Assembly: GCA_021234155.1 (NCBI GenBank)
Contig: JAJEKV010000020.1
Span: 19,709,018 to 19,773,017 of the forward strand
From: Isoetes taiwanensis
Taxonomy: Eukaryota > Streptophyta > Lycopodiopsida > Isoetales > Isoetaceae
Reading direction: 5' to 3'
DNA length: 64,000 nucleotides
The notes under the pieces were generated by a model. The model searched no databases. It was not told the origin of the DNA and saw only the letters and a program-made list of their open reading frames with translations. Positions 12,169 through 21,422 of the stretch are shown in pieces (position 1 is the stretch's first letter; each line of letters opens with the position of its first letter). The position numbers and the translations under genes were made by a program.

Positions 12169-13824
12169 TTTGGCAGTTTGTCTGTTTCCTTCTCATTTTT
12201 GAATATTTTCTAAAAACGCGTTTTGTATGCCCTTTTATTGGGTTGCCTTACCTCATTATTTGGTGACTCAAGATATTGATATCCTGAATCTGGTCCTTAG
12301 CTGAACATCCTTCTGGAAGAAATCACGGCAGGCCGTGTCTAGAGCAGTGTTGGGCAAAGTTTTTAAACCCAATCGGAAATTTTCCTACTCTTTCATCAAC
12401 TAGCCGGATATTTTAAATTCCCAATCGGAAATTTGTATTACCCTTATACAAATATGCATAAAAATCTACCGGAATTTTTCCTGCAATGCGCTAACTCAAC
12501 CGGAAATTTTTAGTTTCAGCCGGAACAATCCTTCTCTACCCCGGAATTTGCCCAACAGTGGTCTAGAGAAGGTACATTTTACCATGATCAGAAAAACAGG
12601 TAAAAACAACCGAAGGAAAGGTGACGATTAATTGATTTTTTGATTTGAGTGATTGAGAATGGTTCTCCGATTGTATTGTATGTGTTGAAATAGAGAAGTA
12701 GATATTAGATCTTATTTTATCCTTGCAATAGAGTTGTGTCTTGTAATAAAAGTTGATAAGCTCTATATTGAGAAGTGCGATAAGAATAAGAGTTACAATT
12801 ATGAAGTCTGGGGATCTAATGAACATCATCAATTTCCCAACTGCACCACCATCTCCAACATGATTAACAACTTTCATTAATAGATAGATAGATAGATAGA
12901 TAGTATTTTTACCCCTAATCTCACCAACACCACAACTTTATTAACCCACAATTGCTTTCACTAAGGTTAAACATCTCTACCATTATCATAGACAACCTCA
13001 TTGACACACGTTTTATTAGTAGTCTTTCCAACTTTTGTAGATACCTTCACAATTGTCCCTATATGGGAATGTTGTTTCAGCATATTAGTTTAGGGCTTCC
13101 ATCTCCAATTGCTTTCAACTCTTCCTCTTCTCTACACAATTGTCCCTATATGGGAATGTTGTTTCAGCATATTAGTTTAGGGCTTCCATCTCCAATTGCT
13201 TTCAACTCTTCCTCTTCTCTTAGGGCTTCCATCTCCAATTGCTTTCAACTCTTCCTCTTCTCTACGAGTGCTTCAACCCAGCAACACTATTGCCATACTT
13301 TTCCTCAATCTTCATTTTGGGAGGAAATGGTGGTATCTTCATCATCCATCTCATCCATCCTCTCAAGTCTGTTGTTAACCTGCTTTATTAAGCTTTTGTG
13401 GCTATAAGGAGGTTAAGTTCATTAGTTGCCCTATCCATCACTCTAGCAATGCATGGCTCCAATGAGGCCCTGGAGTTGAGGCTCATTAATGTTATCTCCT
13501 AGTATCACAATACAACTCATCTCCATGGCCAAATCATAAAGAAGTAATATCATATCTCCATATCTCCAAATTTTAATTAATAAAGAATATACCTCTTGTC
13601 ATTTGTCTTGAAGGTGCAGGCCATGCATATGTCCCTATGATTACCAAGCCTCAATATAGCTTCCCTTTGCATGAGAGACATCACCCCTAGTTGCCTTGCT
13701 CATATATAAGACACTATCCAGATGTTGCACCCATGTGGATGCTTGTTTGAAAGTCCTCGTGGAGCTTCCAAATGTCTCGAGCTATAAACTTCTCAATATT
13801 AGATAGATAGACCCTCCTACTTCC
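12169..13824. other. gene-less interval with short repeats
   Basis: Downstream of LpxA. It contains a 23-bp TAGA tetranucleotide array (12881-12903) and a near-perfect 87-bp tandem repeat (listed separately). A set of AT-rich motifs 'cggaaattt' recurs at 12370-12550. No recognisable coding sequence. Confidence 0.5.
13048..13262 (+). repeat. 87-bp tandem repeat, 2.5 copies
   Basis: Copies start at 13048 and 13135 ('cacaattgtccctatatggg') and appear identical over the full 87 bp. A partial third copy (13221-13262) begins at 'tagggcttccatctccaatt'. The identity implies a very recent duplication. Confidence 0.92.
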
Positions 13825-14395
13825 TGTGAATAATTTTAAATAGATCTAATGCAACAAACAACAACTTAGATCTACTAGTTATCTTGATGTAGGCAACTAA
13901 CTTAATAAACTATCAACAATATCCAATAGTTTAATGCAAGCTAAACATTAGCCTTACAAATGAACAAATGAATTTCTGCATAAGGTCGACTTCACATTAA
14001 GATGAAAATGACAAGTTCATTTGTCTCACTGCATTTCATATTCGAACTGCATTCTGCTCCGGCTACACAGCATAGATAAAACCAAATCCATCTTTTGTAT
14101 TTAATCTCAGGTCCCGAACCGACTGCCGTGGTTCAGAACCATTCAAAGTAGCAGGAAAGCTACGTTTATTCCTGCTATTCGACCGATCACCAGCTTTCCA
14201 ATTTTGTCAACCATAAACATAATAAACTTATCTTTAATATTTCGACCATTGAAACTTCTTTAAATCTTACCCTATTAACTGGTTTAAAAGACCATAGGTC
14301 CTTGATCCCAATATCACGCATTTCTTAACCATTTTTCAGAGATATGTTCACCACATTAGGTTAAGGATCTAAATCTAACATGAATACTTCTCACA
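13825..14395 (-). mobile_element. 3' LTR of the copia element (571 bp)
   Basis: On the plus strand the LTR runs from 'tgtgaataat' to 'acttctcaca', a perfect 5-bp TGTGA/TCACA inverted end. It is followed by 'ttccccttttcatg', whose reverse complement is an AAAAGGGGAA polypurine tract. Its first 105 bp recur at 32187-32291, the truncated 5' LTR. The element reads on the minus strand. Confidence 0.85.
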
Positions 14396-14417
14396 TTCCC
14401 CTTTTCATGTTAGATTT

Positions 14418-14567
14418 CCTTGTCACAGTGATCTAATAATTCCTGCCCTATCCATTATCTGTAACACCAACTTAATAATGTAAATTTTCAATCCTTGTCA
14501 CATTGATCAAATAGTTTCTGCCCTATGCATTATATGTACTACCAACTTAATAATGTTGATCTTCAAC
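14418..14567 (-). repeat. 75-bp tandem repeat in the copia 3' region
   Basis: Two units of 75 bp (from 14418 and 14493) share 'ccttgtcaca-tgatc', 'ttctgccctat-cattat' and 'ccaacttaataatgt'. They lie between the coding end and the 3' LTR. Confidence 0.8.
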
Positions 14568-14588
14568 CTGTACAATATATGAAATCAT

Positions 14589-15295
14589 TCAAACTTCCAA
14601 GACTTTATCAACTGCATTATCATTCCAAGTGACTTCTTTTTTGTTTATTCTTTTCTCTTCTGTCATATGTCTGTCAGCAACTCCAACACAAATTTTCAGT
14701 TTCTCAAATCTGTGCACTGGTAATATTTTTGTCAATATATCTGCCTTCTGTTCTTCAGTGCTAATATATTCAACTTCAATTATCCCCTTTCCAACCAAGT
14801 CCCTGATGAAGTGAACATGTAATTCTATATGTTTTGTACGTTCATGCAACACAAGGTTCTTAGTTATTGCCAAACAACTTAGGCTGTCTGTGAACAAAAC
14901 AGTAGGGCCATTTTGAATAGCTCCTCATTCCTTTAACATCCTTCTTACCCAAGCAACTTCCCTTGCAGCTAATGAAGCAACACTATACTCTGCTTCAGCA
15001 TTTGACATGGCAATGCAACCTTGTTTCTTACTTTTCCATGATATGGTACTGCCTCCTACCTGCAAAATATACCCTGAAGATGATTCTCTTGAATCCAAGT
15101 CACCTCCCCAGTCTGCATCAGAGTATGCTGTCAGAATAAGATCTTTGTTTGTCAATGTTAACCCTTCATTCTGTGTGCCCTTTAAAAACCTTAATACTCG
15201 TTTAGCTGCATGCCAATGTACCTTGCCTGGATTGTTACAGAATTTGCTTAAGAGATTTACACTGAAGGCAATATCAGGTCTACTGCAATTAGCAA
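14589..15295 (-). pseudogene. copia polyprotein, RNase H end (split from 28845-32168)
   Basis: The minus-strand frame starts at the gypsy insertion with IANCSRPDIAFSVNLLSKF. It continues through AAKRVLRFLKGT, AYSDADWGGDLDSR, GSTISWKSKKQ, SNAEAEYSVASLAAREVAW, then an in-frame stop near 14925, then LFTDSLSCLAITKN, RTKHIELHVHFIRD and EEQKADILTKILP. This is the copia RT tail and RNase H. It is the direct continuation of the frame interrupted at 28844, so the gypsy element inserted inside the copia coding region. The stop shows the copy is defective. Confidence 0.9.
15291..15295. repeat. target-site duplication AGCAA (left)
   Basis: AGCAA immediately before the LTR start TGTGACGT. It is matched by AGCAA at 28840-28844 immediately after the LTR end ACGTCACA. 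Both flanks are copia coding sequence. Confidence 0.9.
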
Positions 15296-16996
15296 TGTGA
15301 CGTTCCAGCACAGTATACGCCCCCAGGACGTATACCGTACTGCCTCGTCACGCGTACACGCCACTCCGGCTGACGTGTACGCTAGCGTGTAGCCAGGTGG
15401 GTAGCCCTAGGGGGGGCAACTTGCCAGAAATATGTGCAACTATTAATGTGCACATTTTCCAATGTACACATTAATGTGGGCACACATTTCCAAGTGGACA
15501 CTTCACGCCAAGTGGGCCACACCCATAGGTGCAATTAATGTGCACATTTTCCAATGTACACATTCATTAATGTGCACACATTTCCATATGGGTACATTTG
15601 GGTGCACACATTTCCATGTGGGCACATTTGGCCACCTAGCCCTTAAAGGCAAGTGGGCCCATTTCCAATTATCCCACATGCCAAAAGGGGATAATTGGAA
15701 ACCCTAGCCAACCCCCTTGTCTATATAGGGTAGGAAACCCTAACTAGCCCATTTTCGATTCTAGGGCTTTAGAACTCTGTTTTGGCTGCCTCAACAGCCA
15801 AAACCGCCTCCCAGACTCTGCCTGGGAGAATTGCATCCTTAGTTTCCCTTGATTCGAGCGTTTCAGCAGGATGGTCGAGCTCAGGTCAGGAGGAGCCCCT
15901 CAAGGATCAGGTAATTGGCCAATTAGATAGTCTAAACCCTATTTTAGTCATAGAATCAGTAGGTTTAGCCTATTAAATTGCCCATAGCAGCCCTCTAGAT
16001 CTCTAGATAGTAGATTCTAACTAAAGAACCTAACTCTATGTTGTAGATTAGATCTAGTTCTTTAGTTCTCTGTGGAAGTATATGGATGATGTATCTCTAT
16101 GAACTCCTTGTATTGGGAAGGGGGTAGAGACACGAAGCTTTGTAGTTGATGCTCCTAGAGTAGCCTCTCTAGCACTTGTAGATTAGGGCTGTGCACAAGA
16201 GCCCACAGGGATGTGGGTGAAGGGCGGGACCGGGTGAGAAGGAGGTTCATGTCGACTCTTGAGCGGTCCCTACGGTGTGTAAAGCCTACCGGGGATCATT
16301 GTGACTAGGTCCAATGGCTTGCCAGCTGCGTCTTGGGCAAGGCATGGGCTCGACACCCGTGAAGTGGTGTTCACTTTCCGGTGGGTTCGGTCGAATCACA
16401 GGCGGTGGCCCTCTAGTCACCTTGAGTCGGCATGTAGATCTCGGAGGGAGTGATCCCTATCGCCCCATCGGGCTGGGAGGATGAGCCCGGGAGTAGCCAT
16501 TTTGGCTATGCATCCCGTGAGCTTCTGATCCGGGTCCCGACACTTTTCGGACCACTCTGCAAAGTGTGCACGGGGAGGCGGATGGAGTGGACAACCCTAA
16601 GCCATGTTCATATACCCGGCCAAATCCATTGCCATGAATTACATGCGCAATGAACTCACGGAGACCAAGCCGTCAGTCATCCCCTTGAGTCCGAGCCTTG
16701 GGTAGGATTCCCTATGTGATGTCTTTGATCTTTGTCTATGCGAGAGATGTGGAGGACCATCGCCGTGATGGTCACATGATGTTGATGTATGTGCTCTTGA
16801 CATGTATGTTTACGCTTCGCAGACTAGGTAGGCCACGAGGGAGGCGGGGTACAATGACCCCTTCACTCTTCCCACTTTGAAGCCATCACGGTTGCGGTGT
16901 TATGTGAAGGGCCCCTGTATCGGCATGGAGCTGGTATGGGGAAGAACTCTGTTTGTATACGGTGGCGCGCAGGTATCTGAGTAGGGGACGTCCGCA
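15296..16996 (+). mobile_element. 5' LTR of the chromovirus (1,701 bp)
   Basis: Runs from TGTGACGT to 'gacgtccgca' and aligns along its full length with 27138-28839, with scattered substitutions and small GC-rich indels. It contains diverged short repeats based on 'acacatttccatgtgggc' (15470-15640), a TATA box at 15721, and the block 'gcggatggagtggacaaccc' near 16576. Confidence 0.92.
15721..15727 (+). promoter_or_regulatory. 5' LTR TATA box
   Basis: 'ctatata' within 'gtctatatagggtagg', about 425 bp into the LTR, and conserved in the 3' LTR at 27557-27563. It is the likely core promoter for the genomic transcript. Confidence 0.7.
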
Positions 16997-16997
16997 G

Positions 16998-17008
16998 TGG
17001 TATCGAGC
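16998..17008 (+). other. primer-binding site, tRNA-iMet type (one base short)
   Basis: 'tggtatcgagc' starts two bases after the LTR. The usual plant sequence is TGGTATCAGAGC, so one A is missing here. That could be mutation or an assembly error. Confidence 0.75.
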
Positions 17009-17198
17009 AATGTTCTTGGAGACCAAGAGCGAGCAGCGGCCATGTTCCCGATAGCACTAACTTGATAGGATCCTTAAACCTCGAAAAATGGGAAAATTTT
17101 TTTCTCATTTTTTGTAGTTATGCTAAGCTAGTATGAGTTAAAATGAATAAAAATGTAAAAAGATTAAAATTGGTGAGCCAACATCCAAAAAGTAGGGT

Positions 17199-17263
17199 GG
17201 TCTCACCGCGTCGGCGCGGAGACGATTCGAGATTATCAAAATCGGGTGGCTAATAGCGGTGAA
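17199..17263 (+). repeat. nested palindrome copy 1 (upstream of the H3-like unit)
   Basis: The most diverged of four copies. It begins 'ggtctcaccgcgtcggcgcg', has a core 'gattcgagattatcaaaatc', and ends 'gcggtgaac'. Outer and inner arms are still recognisable as inverted. Confidence 0.65.
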
Positions 17264-17385
17264 CATTAAACTTTGACACCAAAAAGTTGTAAATTACAGT
17301 AAAATAACTTGATAATTCTAATTTTAAGCAAAAAACCAGTAGAATTAGCATGTTACATGATTAATTTAATAGTGGGCCCCACCAT

Positions 17386-17452
17386 GTCTCACACGTCACG
17401 CCAGGACAGATTTTGAGATTCTCAAAATCGGGCTGGGCGCAACGTGTGAGAC
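17386..17452 (+). repeat. nested palindrome copy 2 (best conserved)
   Basis: The outer arms GTCTCACACGT and ACGTGTGAGAC are perfect over 11 bp. The inner arms GATTTTGAGA and TCTCAAAATC (17409-17429) are perfect over 10 bp around a single T. The left arm contains ACGTCA, the hexamer known from plant histone promoters, although the other copies do not keep it exactly. Confidence 0.9.
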
Positions 17453-17528
17453 CTTGCTTAATTAGGTGTTTTAGATGCCTTAGACAACCCAAAAAGGTAG
17501 TTTAAAAGTTGACCTAAAAATTGGCCTC

Positions 17529-17536
17529 TATAAATA
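17529..17536 (+). promoter_or_regulatory. TATA box of the H3-like unit
   Basis: 'tataaata' lies 100 bp upstream of the ATG pair at 17636/17639 and 76 bp downstream of palindrome copy 2. The leader after it contains 'aggcgatcttctggc', which recurs in the second unit as 'aggcgatcttccggc'. Confidence 0.75.
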
Positions 17537-17635
17537 GACCTAGACCCCTCCCATTTTTCGTGTTCTTCCCTAGAACTTCGCTCGTGATTGCCAAGGCGAT
17601 CTTCTGGCGCTTAGCTCCGATCGACAAACCGTCAA

Positions 17636-19027
17636 ATGATGGCCCGCACCAAACAAACTGCAAGGAAGCCTAGACGAAGCGGATCCTCCAGCGCCAGCGG
17701 CTCCGGCCTCTTTCAGAGAGTCCTTCGAGAACGCCTTCTCCATGAAGGCGAATCTTCTTCGAGCGAGGAAGCAGGATCGGACCGGAGCGACCGTACAGAG
17801 CTCGTAGAGGACGACCGGCCGGATGTCATGCACCAAATCCTCGAGGAGATTGCACAAGAGGAAGGAAGAAGCGGGGAGCAGCAGGAGCAGATAGGGCAGT
17901 CAACAGCCCAGGAGCAACCCCGGGAGGACAACAACCCGCAGGAGGAGCAGCGGGAGCAGGCGGGCCAGTCAGCAGCTCAGGACCAACCTCAGGGGGACAC
18001 CAACCCACGGGAGGAGCAGCGGGAGCAGGCGGACCAGCCAACAGCCCAGGAGCAACCCCAGGCTGAAACCCACCTGCAGGAAGAACAGGGAAGAGAAGAG
18101 GAGCAGCAGCCAACACTCAGCCCCGCGGAAGAAGCCGACCTTGCACGATTCATCAGCAAGTATGAAGCTAAAGAGCGCCGCCGGGAGCAGAGGACGAAGA
18201 GTCGGGAAGACGACCCGACCGCAGCCAGCGAACCCAAGAAGAGGAAGGCCAAAGCCATAAAGGCGGGCAAAAGGAAAGTGGTGAAGGTCGGGAAGCGAGA
18301 AGTGGGTCCCGTCATAAACGAGTCGTCAGGAGAGGAGACCCCGCCCACTACCGATGACTCGGATGAAGACTACGTGCCTGGAGCAGACGGGGCAAGCTCT
18401 TCAAAACCCCCGGTCGTAGAGGAAGAAGCCCCTGAGCAGGTAGCACAGGAACAGGGGGAAACCGGACAGCTGGCGAAGCCCCCACCTTTTCCGATGTGGG
18501 ATAGGGTTAAAGCCCCGCGACCCCAGCGGGAGGCGTATGTGATAGACCCTGTAAAGGTCTATCAGAAGAGGATTAGGGAGCACAACTCCTATATGGAGAA
18601 GTGGGAGGCATACAATGCCTACTTCCAGGAGCATCGGGTGAGGACAGTCGAAGGCGGAGTACCCCCAAAGCAGAATCTGAAGCCACCGCCACCCAGGCCC
18701 AAGCCTCCCCGAGCACCAGGTAAGAAGCGGAGCAAGAAGAAGAAGCTAGAAGACAGAGCCCTCAAGGAGATCCGCCACTTCGGAAAAGATTCACGGACTC
18801 TTGATTCCCCGGGCGCCGTTCCAACGCTTGGTCCGTGAAGTCATGCAAGAATACAACACGGACATGCGAGTAACCGACGAAATGTTCTTTGTGCCCTCTG
18901 AGGAGGCGAGAAGCAAAAATAGTGCAGCACTTCGAAGATTCAACGGCCTGCACGGTGCACGCTGAAGAGAGTTACCCTCATGAGGCGGGATATGTATCTT
19001 GCGGGCACATCAAGGGAACGCCCTTGA
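17636..19027 (+). CDS. giant histone H3-like protein (tail, long insert, H3 fold)
   Basis: The frame opens with two ATGs; the second (17639) has the better context (A at -3, G at +4) and yields MARTKQTARK, the H3 N-terminus through Lys9. Pro replaces Ser10. A charged insert of roughly 330 residues follows. It has three EEQREQ-type 23-residue repeats, basic patches (KKRKAKAIKAGKRK, KKRSKKKK) and an acidic patch (SSGEETPPTTDDSDEDY). The histone fold then begins with ALKEIRHF. After a frameshift near 18805 it continues PFQRLVREVMQEYNTDMR. After a second shift near 18910 it reads IVQHFEDSTACTVHA, and after a third near 18970 RVTLMRRDMYLA, with a stop at 19025-19027 where H3 normally ends. The open frame without shifts stops at 18838 (400 aa). 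The loop after alpha-1 has canonical H3 length, not the longer CENH3 form. Inferred role: an H3 substitute or tail decoy. Function is unproven. Confidence 0.9.
17873..18105 (+). repeat. 69-bp coding tandem repeat in the H3-like insert
   Basis: Units at 17873, 17942 and 18011 plus a partial fourth. Each is 69 bp (23 codons), keeping frame and encoding variants of EEQREQAGQSAAQDQPQGD. The repeat gives a Gln/Glu-rich, probably disordered spacer. Confidence 0.9.
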
Positions 19028-19060
19028 GATTTTGTAAATAAGCTGAAAAATTTTGTTTAT

Positions 19061-19085
19061 AATAAAGATTTTTTGTGTAAATAAA
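19061..19085 (+). terminator. polyadenylation signals of the H3-like unit
   Basis: AATAAA at 19061-19066 and again at 19080-19085, 34 and 53 bp after the stop codon, in a T-rich context. With the upstream TATA box they suggest a self-contained transcription unit inside the element. Confidence 0.6.
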
Positions 19086-19172
19086 GTGTCAAACCCTGTT
19101 TAAATAGGTTAAGATATCGATCCCTAGCTTTTGTTTTAATTAAATTGGAGCTTTGAGCAAAATTGAGACGAT

Positions 19173-19232
19173 GTCTCATACGTCGCGCCAGGACAGATTT
19201 TGAGATTCTCAAAATTGGGCATAGCGTGTGAA
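19173..19232 (+). repeat. nested palindrome copy 3 (upstream of the second unit)
   Basis: Begins 'gtctcatacgtcgcgccagg', has the core 'gattttgagattctcaaaat', and ends 'gcgtgtgaacc'. The core is identical to copy 2 over 20 bp. Confidence 0.85.
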
Positions 19233-19367
19233 CCATGCCCAAAAATGCCCAAAACAGCTCCAAATCGACTAAGTAAGGGGTCAATTCTGCCTAACTTTCG
19301 ATGAGTTTAGTGGAATTACAGCCTTAGATCACTTAAATTGAGTAAGCCTAGCCCAATTAGGACCCAT

Positions 19368-19434
19368 GTCTCACCACGCGTCGGCGGACGGAAAATGAGA
19401 TTCTCAAAATCGGTGCAGAAGCAGCGTGTGAGAC
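19368..19434 (+). repeat. nested palindrome copy 4 (upstream of the second unit)
   Basis: Begins 'gtctcaccacgcgtcggcgg', has the core 'aatgagattctcaaaatc', and ends 'gcgtgtgagacc'. Copies 3 and 4 are spaced 195 bp apart, start to start; copies 1 and 2 are spaced 187 bp. Confidence 0.85.
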
Positions 19435-19613
19435 CTAAATACCATTTCTTCACCAAATGATCTCCAAATTGTACAATAGGTTCAGTAGTTGTTCTTAGCA
19501 TGCTCAAACCCTAGAAATAGTCTTCAAACTTGCAATTGCATCCCTTAATAGATCGAATTGCCTAATCTCGATTAAATTCTAGGTCATCCAAAAATTAGGG
19601 TTTTCCCCAATTC

Positions 19614-19621
19614 TATAAATA
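19614..19621 (+). promoter_or_regulatory. TATA box of the second accessory unit
   Basis: 'tataaata' identical to that of the H3-like unit, 119 bp upstream of the ATG at 19733 and 180 bp downstream of palindrome copy 4. The leader block 'aggcgatcttccggc' parallels the first unit. Confidence 0.7.
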
Positions 19622-19732
19622 TGTTCCCCATTTCTCAATTAGCACCACCAAATTTGCTCTCCCTTTGCTTAGGCGATCTTCCGGCTCCTTGAGGCTTACG
19701 CATCCGTCATTACTCCCTTCTTTGCTAGATCA

Positions 19733-21261
19733 ATGGCCCTTTCTTGACTTGAGGCGATGGTGCGGCGCCGGTGCTTATCTTTGAGGGCGGATGTCAACGA
19801 CATCTTCCAAGTCTTTGGGAAAGAAATTGACATCAAGCTACGCTAAATGCAACCCCGACATATAGGCGGGGTGCTAGCGAGAATTTCAAGCTAGGGGTAG
19901 GACCCTCCCTTGTTCAAGTCCCCCCTTGCATAGGATGCCGTTCCCCGCCCATCCCTTCAAAGCGGCCTTGGGTGATGTCCCCAACATCGCCAAGTACTTA
20001 ACCAACAAAGCGCAGAGGGCTGCCGACTACATGGTCGGACGACCAATAGGACCAAGTATTTCTCTTACCGCCGCCCTAGCCATCTTCTTATCCCCGGCGC
20101 GAAAACCCGATGGGGGCAACCTCTATCCCTCCGATGGAGGTGGACCCTATAGCAGCCCAAGCGAGAAGAAGCGGATCTTTGTTGCGGTATCAACGAGGAA
20201 CAGGAAGGAAAGAGAGAACGAAGAGAGTCGGACGACGAGGGATCTGAGGCTTCGACTTCGGGCGAAAAACGGCGCCAAAGCGAGGCGAGGGCCGATCAAC
20301 CGGCGGGCCCGGCGGGGCATCGAGTTGCTCCCCACCACCGGGCTAGGCATCACAAGCCTAGCCCCTATCATCATCAGCGGAGAGGAGTATCTACTCCTCG
20401 GCGACATCAAAACCTTCGAATCACGAGGGAGGGAGCTCGAGGTTGGACGAATTGCTCCACCGGTGCTTGCAGGACCGACATGGGCGATTTCATCGTCAGG
20501 GGAGCTCGGACTTCCCGCCGGTCGAAGAAGCCCGACACCCCCGCGGGGAGGCGACTTCCGACATCAAGCCCTGGCGGCATCGGGCAAATGATGGGCCCGG
20601 CGGAGCTGCCAGCGGAGGAGGAGTTCCTGCGCCCTCCAAGAGCGGATGGGGATCCGTGGGGAAGACCACGAGCATCCTAATGCCCGTGCCGCCGACACCA
20701 CCCCGACAAGAGGAGAAGGAATCGACCTCAGGAGGATCGACCGCACAATTGAAGACTACCGGGAGCTCACCGAGATCGAGGTCGACAAGTACGCCGGGCG
20801 GCACAGAGCTGGAGGCCAAACAAGTGGAGAAGCTTCGGCGACACACAACGACAGGTCACTCAGGTATTACTTGCCGCTGCTGCTGGATGGGAGAGTAAGC
20901 GGTAATACACCGCAAGTTCAGTCCCAGAGGAGAGGAAGGGGTGTTCATGCTGATTGCACTCGGGGGCCGGCGGTAGGGCATGCTCGCATAGCGGCAAATG
21001 TCGACTATGCTGTCCTGGTCAAGAGAGCAATGGCACTCGACCTCTTCGACTTCGCCATACCCCATCGGCGTCCAGATTATGTGATTGGCGGTGTGTGCCC
21101 CTTACATCCGACCCGAGGGTAGAAGACTTGGTAAGAGCCTTCTGGGGGAGGCTCGTCGGCAAAGCATTATCGGGAACTTGGGTCACTTTCGGTAGGGGCG
21201 GCCCAAGTTAAGAAGTTCCTTGAAGACAACCCGTCCCCACCCGGCGATTTCAAGACTAGTT
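19733..21261 (+). pseudogene. second accessory ORF, unrecognised, frameshifted
   Basis: The likely start is ATGGCC at 19733 (good context) after a leader like that of the H3-like unit. An early TGA and several frame changes break it. Segments in order: ADVNDIFQVFGKEIDIK (19790-19842); FKAALGDVPNIAKYLTNKA and GPSISLTAALAIFL (19950-20090); a basic, Arg-rich low-complexity middle; then ARIAANVDYAVLVKRAMALD (20985-21045) and VKKFLEDNPSPPGDFKTS before TAG at 21259-21261. I do not recognise the family. DVNDIF recalls H2B alpha-2, and other pieces faintly recall H2A, H2B or H4 helices, but none is convincing alone. The shared promoter layout suggests it works with the H3-like protein. Confidence 0.5.
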
Positions 21262-21422
21262 AGACTCTTGATCCGGAGACTTTTTTGTACTAAAATATTA
21301 TATAATATATGAATATAATCATTTGCATTTTAAATGTTTTCGTTGATGTATTTTTGCCCCACAACTATACCAACAAACATAAACAATGCAAGAGAACAAA
21401 GGAAACTAACCATATAGCCATG
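21262..21422 (+). other. spacer with AT-rich 3' UTR-like sequence
   Basis: AT-rich ('actaaaatattatataatat') and without coding potential. It resembles the 3' flank of an independent transcript ending after the second accessory unit and before gag. Confidence 0.4.

Noticed and set aside
15462-15707. 81-residue ORF inside the 5' LTR, with a 93-residue counterpart at 27262-27543
   Set aside because: It is made of the repeated 'acacatttccatgtgg' units, and its conservation follows only from LTR identity.
17636-17680. Possibility that ARTKQTARK is a chance nonapeptide
   Set aside because: The same ORF continues into a collinear H3 fold ending at the H3 stop, and a second element has the homologous fold.
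17636-19027. Processed pseudogene of a host H3 gene inserted in the element
   Set aside because: The long linker is shared with the diverged relic at 4279-4876, there is no poly(A) scar, and the unit has its own TATA box matched in the neighbouring unit.
17636-19027. CENH3-type histone
   Set aside because: The tail is canonical H3 through Lys9 and the loop after alpha-1 is not lengthened as in CENH3.
20830-21120. Second accessory ORF called as histone H4
   Set aside because: Pieces like EERKGV and HARIAANVDYAV can be lined up with H4 only by switching frames and allowing gaps; too weak to call.
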